Source: Lytechinus pictus | Lineage: Eukaryota > Echinodermata > Echinoidea > Temnopleuroida > Toxopneustidae | Assembly (NCBI RefSeq): GCF_037042905.1 | Contig: NC_087252.1 | Span: 3,471,501-3,535,500 of the forward strand | DNA: 64,000 nt | Reading direction: 5' to 3' | Shown here: one piece after another, positions 23,001 through 34,150 of the stretch | How the letters are laid out: each line of letters starts with the position of its first letter | How positions within the stretch are numbered: position 1 is the first letter of the stretch | The notes under the pieces: model-generated | What the model saw: only the letters and a program-made list of their open reading frames with translations | What the model was told of the DNA's origin: nothing | The model's database searches: none | Translations under genes and position numbers: made by a program

Positions 23001-23974
23001 GAATTTGAAGCCATGGCACCACAGTGACCGTGGGAAGTTTAAATGGCGGCTCCTTATTATAAGCAACATTAGCTAACTGCGCGTAATGCGGTTCTCCCGA
23101 CAGTTACAATGCAGAAATGTGGGAGATACGTAGTTTTGCCTGATAAATCAACTCCTTCTTTCGAAGATAATGTTCTAATAAAACTATGTAAGTAGACTTA
23201 CGTAGTTTTGCCTTTTCATTTTCGTCAAAAATTGAAAAACTACTTTTGTAAGTCGACTTACGTAGTTCCGCTGCCTTTTAAATCTTCTGATTTTTTAGAC
23301 AATTTTACAGAAACAGGTTTTCGAATCTAAAAAATATAGTTATAGTTAGAACTTGACATTTTGCTAGATGAAAGAGCACATTTAAAACTATAAGAAACTC
23401 CAAAAAACTGAAAAACACCAAAAAATGACTTACATAGTTTTGCCAGATCACGACCGCACAACTATTTGATAAATGTGTATTACTTTTCAAGTGAACAAAC
23501 TGTGGCCTCCATATCCGTTAAATAAGACCATTTAATTTCATCGTCCCTTGTAACAAGTTCATGCATTAGGAAATTCTATATGATTTTCTCACGTGTAATG
23601 TTTATGTAGGAATGCCTTCCTTCAAGCTAAGAACCGGGATTTGTGTTATTTTTTTTCTATTTTGGTCTCCAGTCTGAATCGAAACAATAGTATCCATTCC
23701 ACATCGATTAATCAAGTTAAATGGGGGCACAAAAATCAAGGCGTGCATCCCCACATTCAAGTTGGCATCATATATGAGATCGCCTCTTACAACAGGTGAG
23801 GTTATGTCTTAAGAGACATATATAAGCACCTAAATGCACTAGAGGGACATACCTCACAGTCTTTGTTTATATTCTTGGTTATCGATGCTTCAACCGACTT
23901 TGCTGGCTGCCCAGAATTGCAAATAGATACACACTGAAGGTGTTCCTATAATGTCTCTTTCTTCCGCGGAATAT
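23001..23974 (+). repeat. 974-bp direct duplication, copy 1
   Basis: From GAATTTGAAGCCATGG to TTCCGCGGAATAT this equals 24556-25529, with only two substitutions noticed (A/C near 23174, C/A near 23419). It includes four TACGTAGTTTTGCC-like motifs and a TATATAAG-containing stretch near 23818. No gene is recognised. Confidence 0.95.
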
Positions 23975-24230
23975 TTAGGGTGCGTTTATCCGTCACTTTT
24001 TTACCCTAGAATCATGATTTGAATCATGATTCAAATCATGATTCTGCAGAATCACGATTGCGTTTAGTCGAAATTGAATATAATCATGATTAGAATCACA
24101 AACATGAAACACGAAAAAAGGGGCGTTTGGAAAGACGTTTCTGCAGAATCACGTACGAAAATGTTCGAATAAACGATATCGTGATTACAATCATGATTAT
24201 ATGACCTCACTGTTTTGTCGGGCTACTTTC
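23975..24230. mobile_element. MITE-like insertion rich in AATCATGATT palindromes
   Basis: A 38-bp perfect palindrome (24008-24045) is built from three AATCATGATT units. Further AATCATGATTA and AATCACGATT copies, and the phrases GTGCGTTTATCCG, TGCGTTTAGTCG and GGCGTTTGGAAAGACG, follow. The last three are near-repeats of one subterminal word. I see no TSD. Confidence 0.55.
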
Positions 24231-24418
24231 GGTTTGACTCTTGCCAAGCTCAAGGCGCTCTATATGCTCATTGTATGTACATGACTTATGTACTATGAAT
24301 TCATTTCTTGTCATGTTCAAGTTCTGTGTTGGTCATCGCATCGTCCACTACTTTTCATTTTTTGGTCATGTCTTCAACTTCAAGTTCTAGTAAATGAATT
24401 AACTGGACAGACAATGAT

Positions 24419-24558
24419 CTCACCGGAGTGTTCGTAGGTCCATTTTTGTGTGGAAAGAAAAGTTTCATAATGAATAAATTAGATGACGTAATGAGGTCAA
24501 ATGAATAATTAATTCTGTAACACGATACCACTAGTATCGATGACAAAGAATCGGGGAA
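24419..24558 (-). repeat. Second copy of the 11440-11579 segment
   Basis: The 140 bases match 11440-11579. The right edge (TCGGGGAA) runs straight into copy 2 of the 974-bp duplication, which begins GAATTTG. The shared GAA at the seam suggests end joining at short homology. The minus-strand donor here reads CCG|GTGAGAT. Confidence 0.85.
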
Positions 24559-25529
24559 TTTGAAGCCATGGCACCACAGTGACCGTGGGAAGTTTAAATG
24601 GCGGCTCCTTATTATAAGCAACATTAGCTAACTGCGCGTAATGCGGTTCTCCCGACAGTTACAATGCAGAAATGTGGGAGATACGTAGTTTTGCCTGATA
24701 AATCAACTCCTTCTTTCGAAGATACTGTTCTAATAAAACTATGTAAGTAGACTTACGTAGTTTTGCCTTTTCATTTTCGTCAAAAATTGAAAAACTACTT
24801 TTGTAAGTCGACTTACGTAGTTCCGCTGCCTTTTAAATCTTCTGATTTTTTAGACAATTTTACAGAAACAGGTTTTCGAATCTAAAAAATATAGTTATAG
24901 TTAGAACTTGACATTTTGCTAGATGAAAGAGCACATTTAAAACTATAAGAAACTCCAAAAAACTGAAAAACACAAAAAAATGACTTACATAGTTTTGCCA
25001 GATCACGACCGCACAACTATTTGATAAATGTGTATTACTTTTCAAGTGAACAAACTGTGGCCTCCATATCCGTTAAATAAGACCATTTAATTTCATCGTC
25101 CCTTGTAACAAGTTCATGCATTAGGAAATTCTATATGATTTTCTCACGTGTAATGTTTATGTAGGAATGCCTTCCTTCAAGCTAAGAACCGGGATTTGTG
25201 TTATTTTTTTTCTATTTTGGTCTCCAGTCTGAATCGAAACAATAGTATCCATTCCACATCGATTAATCAAGTTAAATGGGGGCACAAAAATCAAGGCGTG
25301 CATCCCCACATTCAAGTTGGCATCATATATGAGATCGCCTCTTACAACAGGTGAGGTTATGTCTTAAGAGACATATATAAGCACCTAAATGCACTAGAGG
25401 GACATACCTCACAGTCTTTGTTTATATTCTTGGTTATCGATGCTTCAACCGACTTTGCTGGCTGCCCAGAATTGCAAATAGATACACACTGAAGGTGTTC
25501 CTATAATGTCTCTTTCTTCCGCGGAATAT
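24556..25529 (+). repeat. 974-bp direct duplication, copy 2
   Basis: Partner of 23001-23974, separated from it by 581 bp. Equal length and near identity point to a recent event or gene conversion. Confidence 0.95.
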
Positions 25530-27900
25530 AGGGTTGCTTCTCAACAACTTCGAGATTATTCATGTTTCCTCTTCAAGTCTGGACTTAAGGATTTTGATCA
25601 CTGCATTTCTCAACCTCGATCTCGTCTATTTAGATCATTACGTTAGACCATAAATCCGGCCTATTCAAATAAAACCGGGTTTCTCATCCTGGGGTCTGAA
25701 AACCATTGCAACCACTGTCATCCAATGTGGACCATAGCAAGCCAAGTTTAAGCCCTGTCCCTTCGTACACCAGTCCACTCAAGCCAAGTCTCCTCGTACA
25801 TCAGTCTGGGTCTAGGCTTGATCACTTGTGCCCTGGCCAATTCACTTCAGACTCCACGTCCCTGGAGAGGTAAAAAACAAACAAATCTTCCGGCAGAGTA
25901 TTGTTCAACACAACGTAACAAGAATGTGTGCAAGGAATTCCATACCTGTTCCCTTATACTTTCCACAACTAATCTCCTTTAACTTGCAACGCTCCGGAAT
26001 TGCAATGAAAGGGGATTTTCCAAAACATGGTAATAATTGGGTTTTTTCTTGGGCTCTTTTGAGCATTTCGGGGGCACAAACGCCCTCAACTTACCCTCCT
26101 CAACTGGAATGATACAATTAACATATATTTTATTGTGGTTATGCTTTACGCCATCTTGTAAACTCGAGGCCGGCGTGAAGGGATAAGCGGTATGCTCTGG
26201 ACACTGCATGGGCATACATTGACTAGATTTCCGAACTGAAATTTGGTAATAGAGGTCTGTAGAAAATGACGTATCTTAGCATTCCCCAACCTCATCAAGC
26301 AACTAAACTGCCAGTTAATTCATGTAGGTCCAGAACAAGATGAAGTTGACCAAGCAAATAACTATTATTACACACGCCCAATGGACAGCAAAATACGGTA
26401 CATTGACCTATACCTCTACCATCTATCTCTATGAATAATATCGTTTTAGTACCAGTAGGCGAATGCCGTTTATTTCATCGTATTTGTCGTATCCCTGTTC
26501 ACACCGAAGGCAGCCACCCCTAGTTTCATTTATAGGCCCTATCCTGTTCATTTTGGGGAATGTGGTTACAAAATACCAGCTGATCAATGCATGAGCTCAA
26601 ATTATCGTGGGAACCAGCTTGGTGTGTGGAGCATCGTTTATTTCTTTTTTTTTGTGTATTTTGTAGCATAAGCCCGGACTCAGCTGGCGAAACAGAATGT
26701 TGATCCTTTAATTAGATCCAATACCGAAAACTCATATTGTGATAGGTGTTTACCTAATATTTGATCATTCAACTCAGTTCACTGTTCAACGCTGCCTTTG
26801 GCGAGTGGGGCGCGGCGCCAAGCCCTCGAGAAAATGTAAACCCTAACTTACGTGTATGTAATTTACCGTACAAAGTTATACAGTGTCTACGATGATTTGA
26901 CCCTTTAATACCAAGGCTCTCATAAAGTCATATTGAATCAACTTAACTCATGGACCAACTCATTACTCAACTCCCGTCGCAAACCATGCCAGTCGAAGCT
27001 AGCCTAGGTCCCTCAGTGTTCATTTATCCTGCATGCCCGCAACCACCTTAATATGGAAAAGTGTTCGGTCCTATTAGATCGATATCGTATATCATAGTAG
27101 GCCCTAGATCCAAAGCCAAAGGGGTTATAGGGATAGATCCAGGCCCATAGAACATTTAGTCTATGTTGGAACTGGATTTGGTCACTAGATATAGATCTAG
27201 TAGGCCTATCACAAGTTACATAACGTTAGAGTTCCGGGCCCTGAGTAATAGCTATAATAGCGGCCGGTTCAGGCCAAAATCATTTAGGGTCTAGGTCAAC
27301 ATGTGCAACTACAAGTACAAACATGGATCCAAACACTCACCGGGTCAGGATACACTGTGGTCCGGGCCCTAACTCTACTCCATTCGCATCAACACTCAAT
27401 TAGATCCAGCTCCATCGAACTCGAAGCGTCGCCGGCATTTCATCACAGGCACAGCCTCAAAAGACAATCGGCCTAGGCCTAGTTGTACTCGTAGGAGATA
27501 AACAACTCCGGCAAATATCCTCATTCACGGTATTGGTCAGAGTAGGGTGTCGATAGACCGTGGCAAAATAGTGGTCGATCTAACGATAGACCTCTAAGGA
27601 GAACGGTGATCCCGGCCTTACTGAGATAGTCCTTGTAGCGAGTGTATGGGTTCGATAAGTATCCGTCCATCCCTTCAATGCAGGTCCACCAGCGTGTCGT
27701 TAGTGAGATCTAATTCTGAACGGCTAGCCATGCATTCATAATGTTGATAAAAACGCTGAAAATTAATTTACCCGGGATCCATTTTATCCTGACATCCCTG
27801 TGACCAGGGATGAGCAACACTAGTACTTGATTTGTTTGTATTAGCCTGCTAAAGTGAGGGCTAATCTATGATGATCCAAGAGCGGTTTGATAGCGAACTA
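25530..27900. other. No supported feature (2.4 kb)
   Basis: Unique-looking sequence. Palindrome-rich patches (AGATCTAG, GGCCTAGGCC) occur at 27060-27210 and 27470. Short open frames have no recognisable domain and no splice context I trust. Confidence 0.45.
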
Positions 27901-28264
27901 CAAATTAATGTCTTGCATCCCCCAGAGCTGAGTTGAGAATGAACATGTGCTTCCAAATCTGTCGCGTATTGCGCACGTCCCTGAATTCTTTCAATGCATT
28001 TCATTGGTTCTTTTTGCGTAGAGGCTGTGCCCCCGTTGCCGTTGCCTGGCTGTCACCAAGTGCGCTGTGTGACGGCGCCGCCCATGACATGCACAGCCAA
28101 TCACAGACCTGTTGCTGGGGGCGTGCATGTCCTTGGAGAATTACCGCGGAATTGCAGGGGCGCGCTTTGTTTTCGCGGGCCGTGTATGGCTTGCCAATAA
28201 TTTTATGAGAAGACCTGTCTTCTCTCGCAAACTATCTTATTCGCTTATTCGAATAATCTTTATT
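27901..28264 (+). repeat. Dispersed duplication, copy 2 (partner 18648-19016)
   Basis: Same sequence as 18648-19016, with a 4-base insertion (GCAT after GGGCGT) and a few substitutions. Flanks differ on both sides, so it is a dispersed and not tandem copy. Confidence 0.85.
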
Positions 28265-28339
28265 TTGTTTTAAATGTGTACTATTACTTCGATTACATTT
28301 GTTGATTTTGTTGAACGGAAATAAATAAATCTAAAATCT

Positions 28340-28735
28340 AATCTAATCTAGGAAAAAAAAATGACAAGCAAAAAAAAGGGGGGTGGAATCAACCCAAAAT
28401 TTAGGGGGGGCGCAAGAAAACAAATTTAGTAAGCAAAAAAAAAGGGTTATCTACCCAAAATTTAGGGGGAGGTGCAAAACAAAATAAATAATCTGACAAG
28501 CAAAAAAAAAGGTTATCAACCAGAATTTTAGGGTGGACCACAAACATTTTAGGGGGGTCCACCTGAATTTAGGAGGAACGCAGGTAAACAAAACTGACAG
28601 GCAACCCCCCCCCCCAAAAAAAAAAAAAGGGGTTATCAACATAAATTTTAGGAGGGGGGTCTGTCCCCCACTTAAAATTTAGGGGGGACAGGATCCCCCC
28701 CCCCCCCGCTTCCGCTGCCTATGCTATGAACAAAC
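28340..28735 (+). repeat. AGCAAAAAAAAGGGG / TTTAGGGGGG tandem repeat
   Basis: About six degenerate units of 60-65 bp: (T)GACAAGCAAAAAAAAGG, then TATCAACC-AAATTTTAGGGGGG and a CGCAGG-AAACAAA block. It ends CCCCGCTTCCGCTGCCTATG. The same family and the same end occur at 59490-59800. Confidence 0.8.
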
Positions 28736-28741
28736 CGCATA

Positions 28742-29180
28742 CATTCGTAATTCCGAAGGTTCGCAAGTCTGAAAACGAAATGAGGTTCGTAATTCCGAAG
28801 GTTCGTTAGTCCGAAAACAAAGTGAGGTTCGTAATTCCGAAGGTTCGTTAATCCGAAAACGAAATGAGGTTCGTAATTCCGAAGGTTTGTTAGTCCGAAA
28901 ACGTAATGATTAACGAACCTTATTTCGTTTTCGGACTAACGAACCTTCGGAACAACGAACCTTATTTCGTTTTCGGATTAACGAACCTTCGGAACAACGA
29001 ACCTTATTTCGTTTTTGGACTAACGAACCTTCGGAACATCGAACCTTATTTCGTTTTCGGATTATCGAACCTTCGAACGAACCTTAGGAATAACGCCACA
29101 AATGTTCGGATTAACGAACCCTTTTACGTTTTCGGATTAACGAACATCGAAGTATAGGCACTTTACGTGTTTCGGAATTA
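28742..29180. repeat. Inverted minisatellite, TTCGTTAGTCCGAAAACG
   Basis: To the left of about 28913 the unit GGTTCGTAATTCCGAAGG / TTCGTTAGTCCGAAAACGAA runs forward four times. To the right its complement runs five to six times. The whole 440 bp can fold on itself. An 83-residue frame of NEPYFVFGLTNLR repeats is a translation of the array. Confidence 0.93.
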
Positions 29181-29989
29181 CGAAGTGTAACCGAACAAAC
29201 TGGGGAGAGGATAATTGAATAGGGTGGGTGTGACAGACGGACAGAGGAACACTCTTAAAATTCGAGTCCCCCTCATGGAAAAGATTATTTGAATAGAGAG
29301 AAAAAACACATAATGCTGAAAATTTAATCAAAATCGGAAGTAACATATGAAAGTTATGACAATTTTAAGTTTCACTTAAGCGATGATATTTTCATTGTGA
29401 TGCTTGTTTGATTTTTCTCTTTTTATTCCAATCAACTCTCTTTTGGGGTGGACTTGTTCTTTAAATAAAAGGGGGTTTCAAGCCCAGTGTTATAAGCCCG
29501 CATAACATAGAAAGTCCTCGCCCTATCCCTAAGATGTTATTTGGCAATGCCTCCAAATACCCCTAGACAAGTCAAGGATTTCATCCATTCTTCCTCAGGT
29601 GAGAAAAACACCAACCCCTTCAAAATTACGTTGAACAAACAAGTCAATCTACCATATAACCAAAACCGTATACAAAAAGAAAAAAAAATTGTTTTTTTAC
29701 CTCCCAGCATACAACTTGCCTGCCGACCTGTTTCCGCACCTGCCATGCTCCTCTTTGCACCTCTAATTGTACCTGCACCCCCTCTCTCTCCCTACATTTG
29801 CCTCTCTGTTCCTCTCTCATTATCACAATTATTGTAACCATGTTGTTATTTTTTATTATAATTATTGTTATTACTATTATCATTTATTCTAATTTGGTTC
29901 ACTCTTTCGTTGTTACCTTCGATATTTTGTATAGCCTCCTTTTAAACTGTATTCCGTCTCTCCTTTATACTTTAGTTTTGTAATATACG
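29181..29989. other. No supported feature
   Basis: AT-rich, with a T/A-rich simple tract (TTATTATAATTATTG) near 29830-29890. I see no supported gene. Confidence 0.45.
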
Positions 29990-30110
29990 TATTGAAACTA
30001 AGTTACGGGGGCTTGCCTCCTATACAAGCTTCGCTTTTCTTGGCAAGCCCCTGCGTTCTGTTTTATATAGTTATTATAGTCAAAGTTACCTAAGTTTGCA
30101 TTAGTTCTCA
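29990..30110 (+). mobile_element. LINE 3' UTR stem-loop relic
   Basis: GGGGCTTGCC/GGCAAGCCCC encloses TACAAGCTTCGCTTTTC, matching the structure at 6475-6530. This suggests another truncated LINE 3' end of the same lineage. The tail is not clear. Confidence 0.5.
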
Positions 30111-30124
30111 TTGTTTATATATAT

Positions 30125-31945
30125 ATATTTTTTTTAACAGTATAGATAGGTTACATTTTAATTTTAAAAAATACATACAAAAACAACAAAGGGAAAAGAA
30201 AAGAAACATAGAGAAGCAATACAGGTCTGTTCGTCTACATTACCCAAAATCTAATAGACTCCATTTTTTTTTAAATCTATACATAGTAGAGTCCCTATAA
30301 GCAATACACTTTTCTGTTTGGTACACTTGTTTTAATTTACTGGTAAACAAATCAAAACAAGGAAGGATATTAATATATCTACACAGATATAAAGTTTTCT
30401 TTGCTACAATAAGGCAATGATTCAATAACACATCTTGCTTGTTTTTAATTCCGAATAAAATCTCTTCATCCTTTACTTGGATAATTTCTTTTTTAAATTT
30501 AGTATGCCACCATCTTAGAAATTTATTCCAAAAATATCGAGTATGCGAACATTCTACCAACAGGTGTTCAATTGTTTCCTGTTCTTGTTTACAAAAAGAA
30601 CACATCTCATTATCTACAACTTTCTTTTTCTTTAACTTTGCATTTACCAGTAGGCATCTTGTATTTATTTTATATTGAAATATTCTTGTTCTTGTATCTG
30701 GAATAACTTTAAAAGGCAACTCGTAAATAAAACTAAAATCATCTTCACTTATATCATACCTTGATCTCCAATATATTTCAGAAGTAGGGGTTCGGTATTT
30801 ATCTTCTTTTAATATCATATTTATGATCTTGGTTGATAATTTTGATATAAATATTTTTTTATTACCAAAAACTATAAAAATATCTAACTTTTTTAACAGA
30901 TGTCGCCTCTCGAAACAACGAGCTTTAACTGTCTGTGGAATAGCAGAAACAATTGAACTCCAAAGAAGATAGTTTTTAAAGCCAATTTGTTGCCACTTTA
31001 TAAAAGGGATTAATTGACCATTTTGATCAAATAAATCTTGTACAAACCAAACACCAATATTGAACAATTCCTTCACAAAACAACTGACACCAGCTGTTTT
31101 TATTTGTCTATTATTCCAAATAATACTTTCATGAGAAAATGCATCATGGTTACTCAGATCTCTTAACTCAAAATAGGCATATAAAACCTCTTTATAAAAA
31201 GAGGGTACACATCTTAGTTTTAAACAATATTTTTTATCAAAATAACAATAAAGTAAAAAGTGACCACCATATTTTCTTATAAAATGATTAAAATATATTT
31301 TCCATGAAGAAAGTCCTTCATCAAAAAATCTTACTATCCATTTTATTTTGAGTGCCTTAAACATTGAACGAATATCGATCATATTCAGTCCCCCTTTAGA
31401 ATAAGGGGCAATCAGTGTTAACTTTTTTATATAGTTCTTTTTTCCATTCCATAAAAAGGCATGTATAGTTTTTTCAAGTTCTTCCACAACGTGTTCAGGG
31501 ACAGACAAAACTGAGGCACAAAATATGAACTTTGACAATGCAAAAGTTTTTAAGATTTGTATCTTTCCTATCAGAGTAAGATTACGTTTTCGCCAAATAT
31601 TTAGCAATACCTTTACATCCTTGATACATCTGTCAAAATTAAGCTTTAAAGCTAAATAAGTATCATAAGAAAAAAAAATTTCAAGACCCTTAATTGGGTT
31701 TTCTGGCCACTCAATATCAAAATATTTATCTTGAGATTCTCTAAACGAGTCCAACCACATGGCTTTACACTTATCTCTGTTTATTTTCAAACCAGAAAAA
31801 GAGGAAAATTTATCTATAACTGAAGAAGCTTTCTCTGCGGACTTTTTGTCCGCTAAAATCAATGTCGTGTCATCGGCATATTGGGCAAGTTCAATCATAT
31901 TTTCATTTATAAGAATTCCTTTAATTTCATTCACTCGTCTTCCTC
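30125..31945 (-). pseudogene. L1-like LINE ORF2, 5'-truncated
   Basis: On the minus strand a long frame ends at TAA near 30240. From about 31945 it reads as a LINE reverse transcriptase. It has QYADDTTLIL at the catalytic site, a SGLKINRDKCKAMW block, a LTLIGKIQILKTFALSKFIF block, an IHAFLWNGKK block, a KGGLNMIDI block, and a distal zinc knuckle CSFC-x7-H-x4-C near 30560-30600. These are the marks of the L1/Tx1 group. The endonuclease and the N-terminal palm are missing. The RT-homologous frame itself is intact for about 560 codons. The open frame extends upstream to 32189 only because the flanking GA/GC-rich repeat lacks stops. The 3' side ends in an A-rich run near 30130. Confidence 0.87.
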
Positions 31946-32140
31946 CTCTTATTTTCCTCTTATTCTTTTTTCTTCTGTCTTTCTTCTTCTTTTTTTTTCT
32001 TTTTTCTCCCTTTTTTCTTTTTTTTTTTGCTCTGCCAATTTTTTTCCGGGGGGGGCACATGGGGGGGGGGACACCAAATCTCAGGGGGGAGGGGGCATGT
32101 GCCCCAAGGCCCCCTGTAGCTACGCCACTGTGTCCGAGCT
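31930..32140 (+). repeat. Pyrimidine/G-run repeat ending TAGCTACGCCACTG, copy 1
   Basis: CCTCCTCTTATTTTCCTCTT, a C/T tract, GCTCTGCCAATTTTTTTCCGGGG, then GGGGGGCACATG and CCCCCTGTAGCTACGCCACTG. It is closely similar to 32300-32510. The LINE fragment joins its left side. Confidence 0.8.
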
Positions 32141-32227
32141 GAAATATATTTTGTATATTGACTTCAAAACTTGATATTTTAAGCTCCATATCAGCTTATT
32201 GAGCAAGATATAAATCTCATCGATCTG

Positions 32228-32510
32228 GCAGTTCGAGCACGAAGCGTGAGCGAAAATTTTATTTAGTAACATGATTTTTTTTTTGCAAGTCTTCCCCCAA
32301 TATTATCTTATTCATTCGTCCTCCTCTTATTTTCCTCTTCTTTTTTTCCTTTTGTCTTACCCCTTCTTCCTTTTTTCTTTACTTCTCTCTCCTTTTAATT
32401 TTGCTCCGCCAATTTTTTTCAGGGGGGCACCGGGGGGGGGGACACACCAAGTCTCTGGGGGGGGGCATGTGCTCCCAGGTCCCCCGTAGCTACGCCACTG
32501 CGTCTACACC
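32228..32510 (+). repeat. GCGAGC-type unit plus pyrimidine/G-run repeat, copy 2
   Basis: CGAGCACGAAGCGTGAGCGAAAATTTTATTTAGTAACATGA is followed by the C/T tract, the G-runs and CCCCGTAGCTACGCCACTG. The order core, then pyrimidine tract, then G/C run is seen again at 41145-41345, so these parts belong to one composite repeat. Confidence 0.75.
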
Positions 32511-33924
32511 CTTAGGGGTGATCGTAAAGGGACAAGGTAAGGTGCAGATGTACACCCCCAAATAGGAGTGCGCTCTGTACACCCATATTCGGGGTGCACG
32601 TGTGCAACGCTAGGGGTACTCGTATAGTACTCGTATAGGGACAGCCTGTGCACCCGTAGGCATGCTAGGAGTGTAAAATTGACGAACCCGAATTTCGTAG
32701 TGTGTAGGATGGGCGACGAGACGACTGTCGCCTATCACCCACCCCGGATCGCATCCACTGGTCGGTATTACTTCACAATAAGGCTACAGTGAAAAATGAC
32801 TCCTCCAACATCGACGTGACTACGACGATAGTTATTGTTTATTCTTTTTTGTTGTTTAAGTCCGCGGTAAGTTTATTTATTACCTTTTAACTTATCAAAC
32901 TTAAAAAAAATTGTATCTACCAGGGTAAAATTTGTTTGTGATTTTATCTGAAAGGCTATGCTCCTCCTCCTGAAAATTTTCACAAAATTTACGAAAAGCA
33001 TGCACAAAATCCTTCAATTTTACTTGGCAAAAAGCAACAACGCTTCAATTACAAGCTCTGTCGCTTCGCTCACTCGCTTTTGATTTTTTAAAGGTGTATG
33101 CAAGCTGCCACCCAATCGAGAAATGTCTGCGTACGTTTTTTAAGTCAGCTAACTTAGGTCAGGTCTAAGATCACTGACATGTGTACAAAGGGGACAGTAA
33201 CAGTACAAGAAATTTACATCACTTGAAAGGGTGTAAATGTAAATACACTTTAATCTTACTTAAATGCAAAATGCAATGCGATACTAAAATTCGGTCTCCT
33301 GGCTCTCCAAACATATTAGATGTATCCTTAGTAGTGAGGTCTAGCTCAAATAATGAAAAGGAATATTTTCGACACAAAACATTTCAAGCTAGCGAAGAGA
33401 GAAAAAAGAAATCCATGCTTACAGCGCATTCCTGCCTAAAAAAAATATTTCTAAGTTACGGTAAAAAAACCCTTTAAAAAAAAAAAAAATTTAATGATTT
33501 TTTTAAAATTCACAATACATTGGAAGCTTCTCGATTATGACGTCGCAAATAAAATCCAAATGAATTATGAAATCTTTATAACTCTTATTTGATTTTCCTC
33601 AAACTTTCGCCTATATTTTTTTCTGCTATATTTACAATAAAGTTTGGCAGGTGAACTTTCCCTTCAATACAATCGGGAAGTACTACAAGCGCGTGCAAAA
33701 AGTCGCGTGACTAGTCGACGATCGATATTAGCGAAAAAAAAGGAGTTATAATAATTATTCGGCGAATGTGGGGCAAATTTCATTATGAAAAAATAAGCCA
33801 ACCCTCCATATAAATAAAATAATTGGATATATGAATTACGTTTTATTTTTTGGGGGAGGGGATTACAGGGCGTAATAAAAATTGTTCGGTTCCGCCTATT
33901 TGATAGGCCTACCTTAAAAAAGAC
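32511..33924. other. No supported gene; repeat-like patches
   Basis: GTGCACCCC/TACACCCC words cluster at 32515-32670. The rest is AT-rich. Text such as AACTCTTATTTGATTTTCCTCAAACTTTC (33590) looks like a common dispersed repeat, but I have no second copy in the window. Confidence 0.45.
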
Positions 33925-33991
33925 ATGGCGTCTTCGGCTTCCATGTTTGTTCTGAAGCTTATAGTTGCAGCAATGCTTCGCTCGAAGACAG
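33925..33991 (+). CDS. Candidate signal-peptide exon (phase 1 end)
   Basis: ATG at 33925 opens 22 codons ending in ACA G, directly before a donor (G|GTATTG) at 33992. The peptide has a short polar start (MASSASM), a hydrophobic core with one lysine (FVLKLIVAAML), then RSKT. This is the form of a secretory signal. The exon ends in phase 1, the phase in which the Ig exon at 55118 begins, and both are on the + strand. I infer that it could be the first exon of the Ig-domain gene. A 21-kb intron full of repeats would separate them, so it may equally belong to another gene or to none. Confidence 0.35.
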
Positions 33992-34107
33992 GTATTGATA
34001 TTTTAGTTCTCGATATAAAATAGCCGGATTTTTTTTAATTCAGTTTTTAATTTATGTATCTATTAGATAATACCGGGAAATGAATTGGAAATATTTTTGT
34101 ATGTCAT

Positions 34108-34150
34108 GTACACTGTAAAAAATGAAGTGCTAATTTAGCACTTACAGTGC
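34108..34150. repeat. CACTGTAA short hairpin
   Basis: CACTGTAAAAAATGAAGTGCTAA and TTAGCACTTACAGTG pair as inverted repeats (AGTGCTAA/TTAGCACT and CACTGTAA/TTACAGTG). It is probably a solo end or minimal MITE of the family seen at 9641. Confidence 0.55.

Larger units (their letters stand above)
21555..23465. mobile_element. Putative element with TACGTAGTTTTGCC subterminal motifs
   Basis: The left end CGGCCGTGATCAGGCAGAACT and the right end complement CGGTCGTGATCTGGCAAAACT are imperfect inverted repeats about 1.9 kb apart. The motif GGCAAAACTACGTA or its complement recurs inside: four times in the tandem array at 21826-21970, then inverted near 23127, 23199, 23258 and 23435. Clustered subterminal motifs in opposite orientations are typical of transposase-binding regions. 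No transposase frame is present. The right part is included in the 974-bp duplication. Confidence 0.5.

Noticed and set aside
28906-29157. NEPYFVFGLTNLR repeat protein
   Set aside because: Translation of an inverted minisatellite without start context or splice signals.
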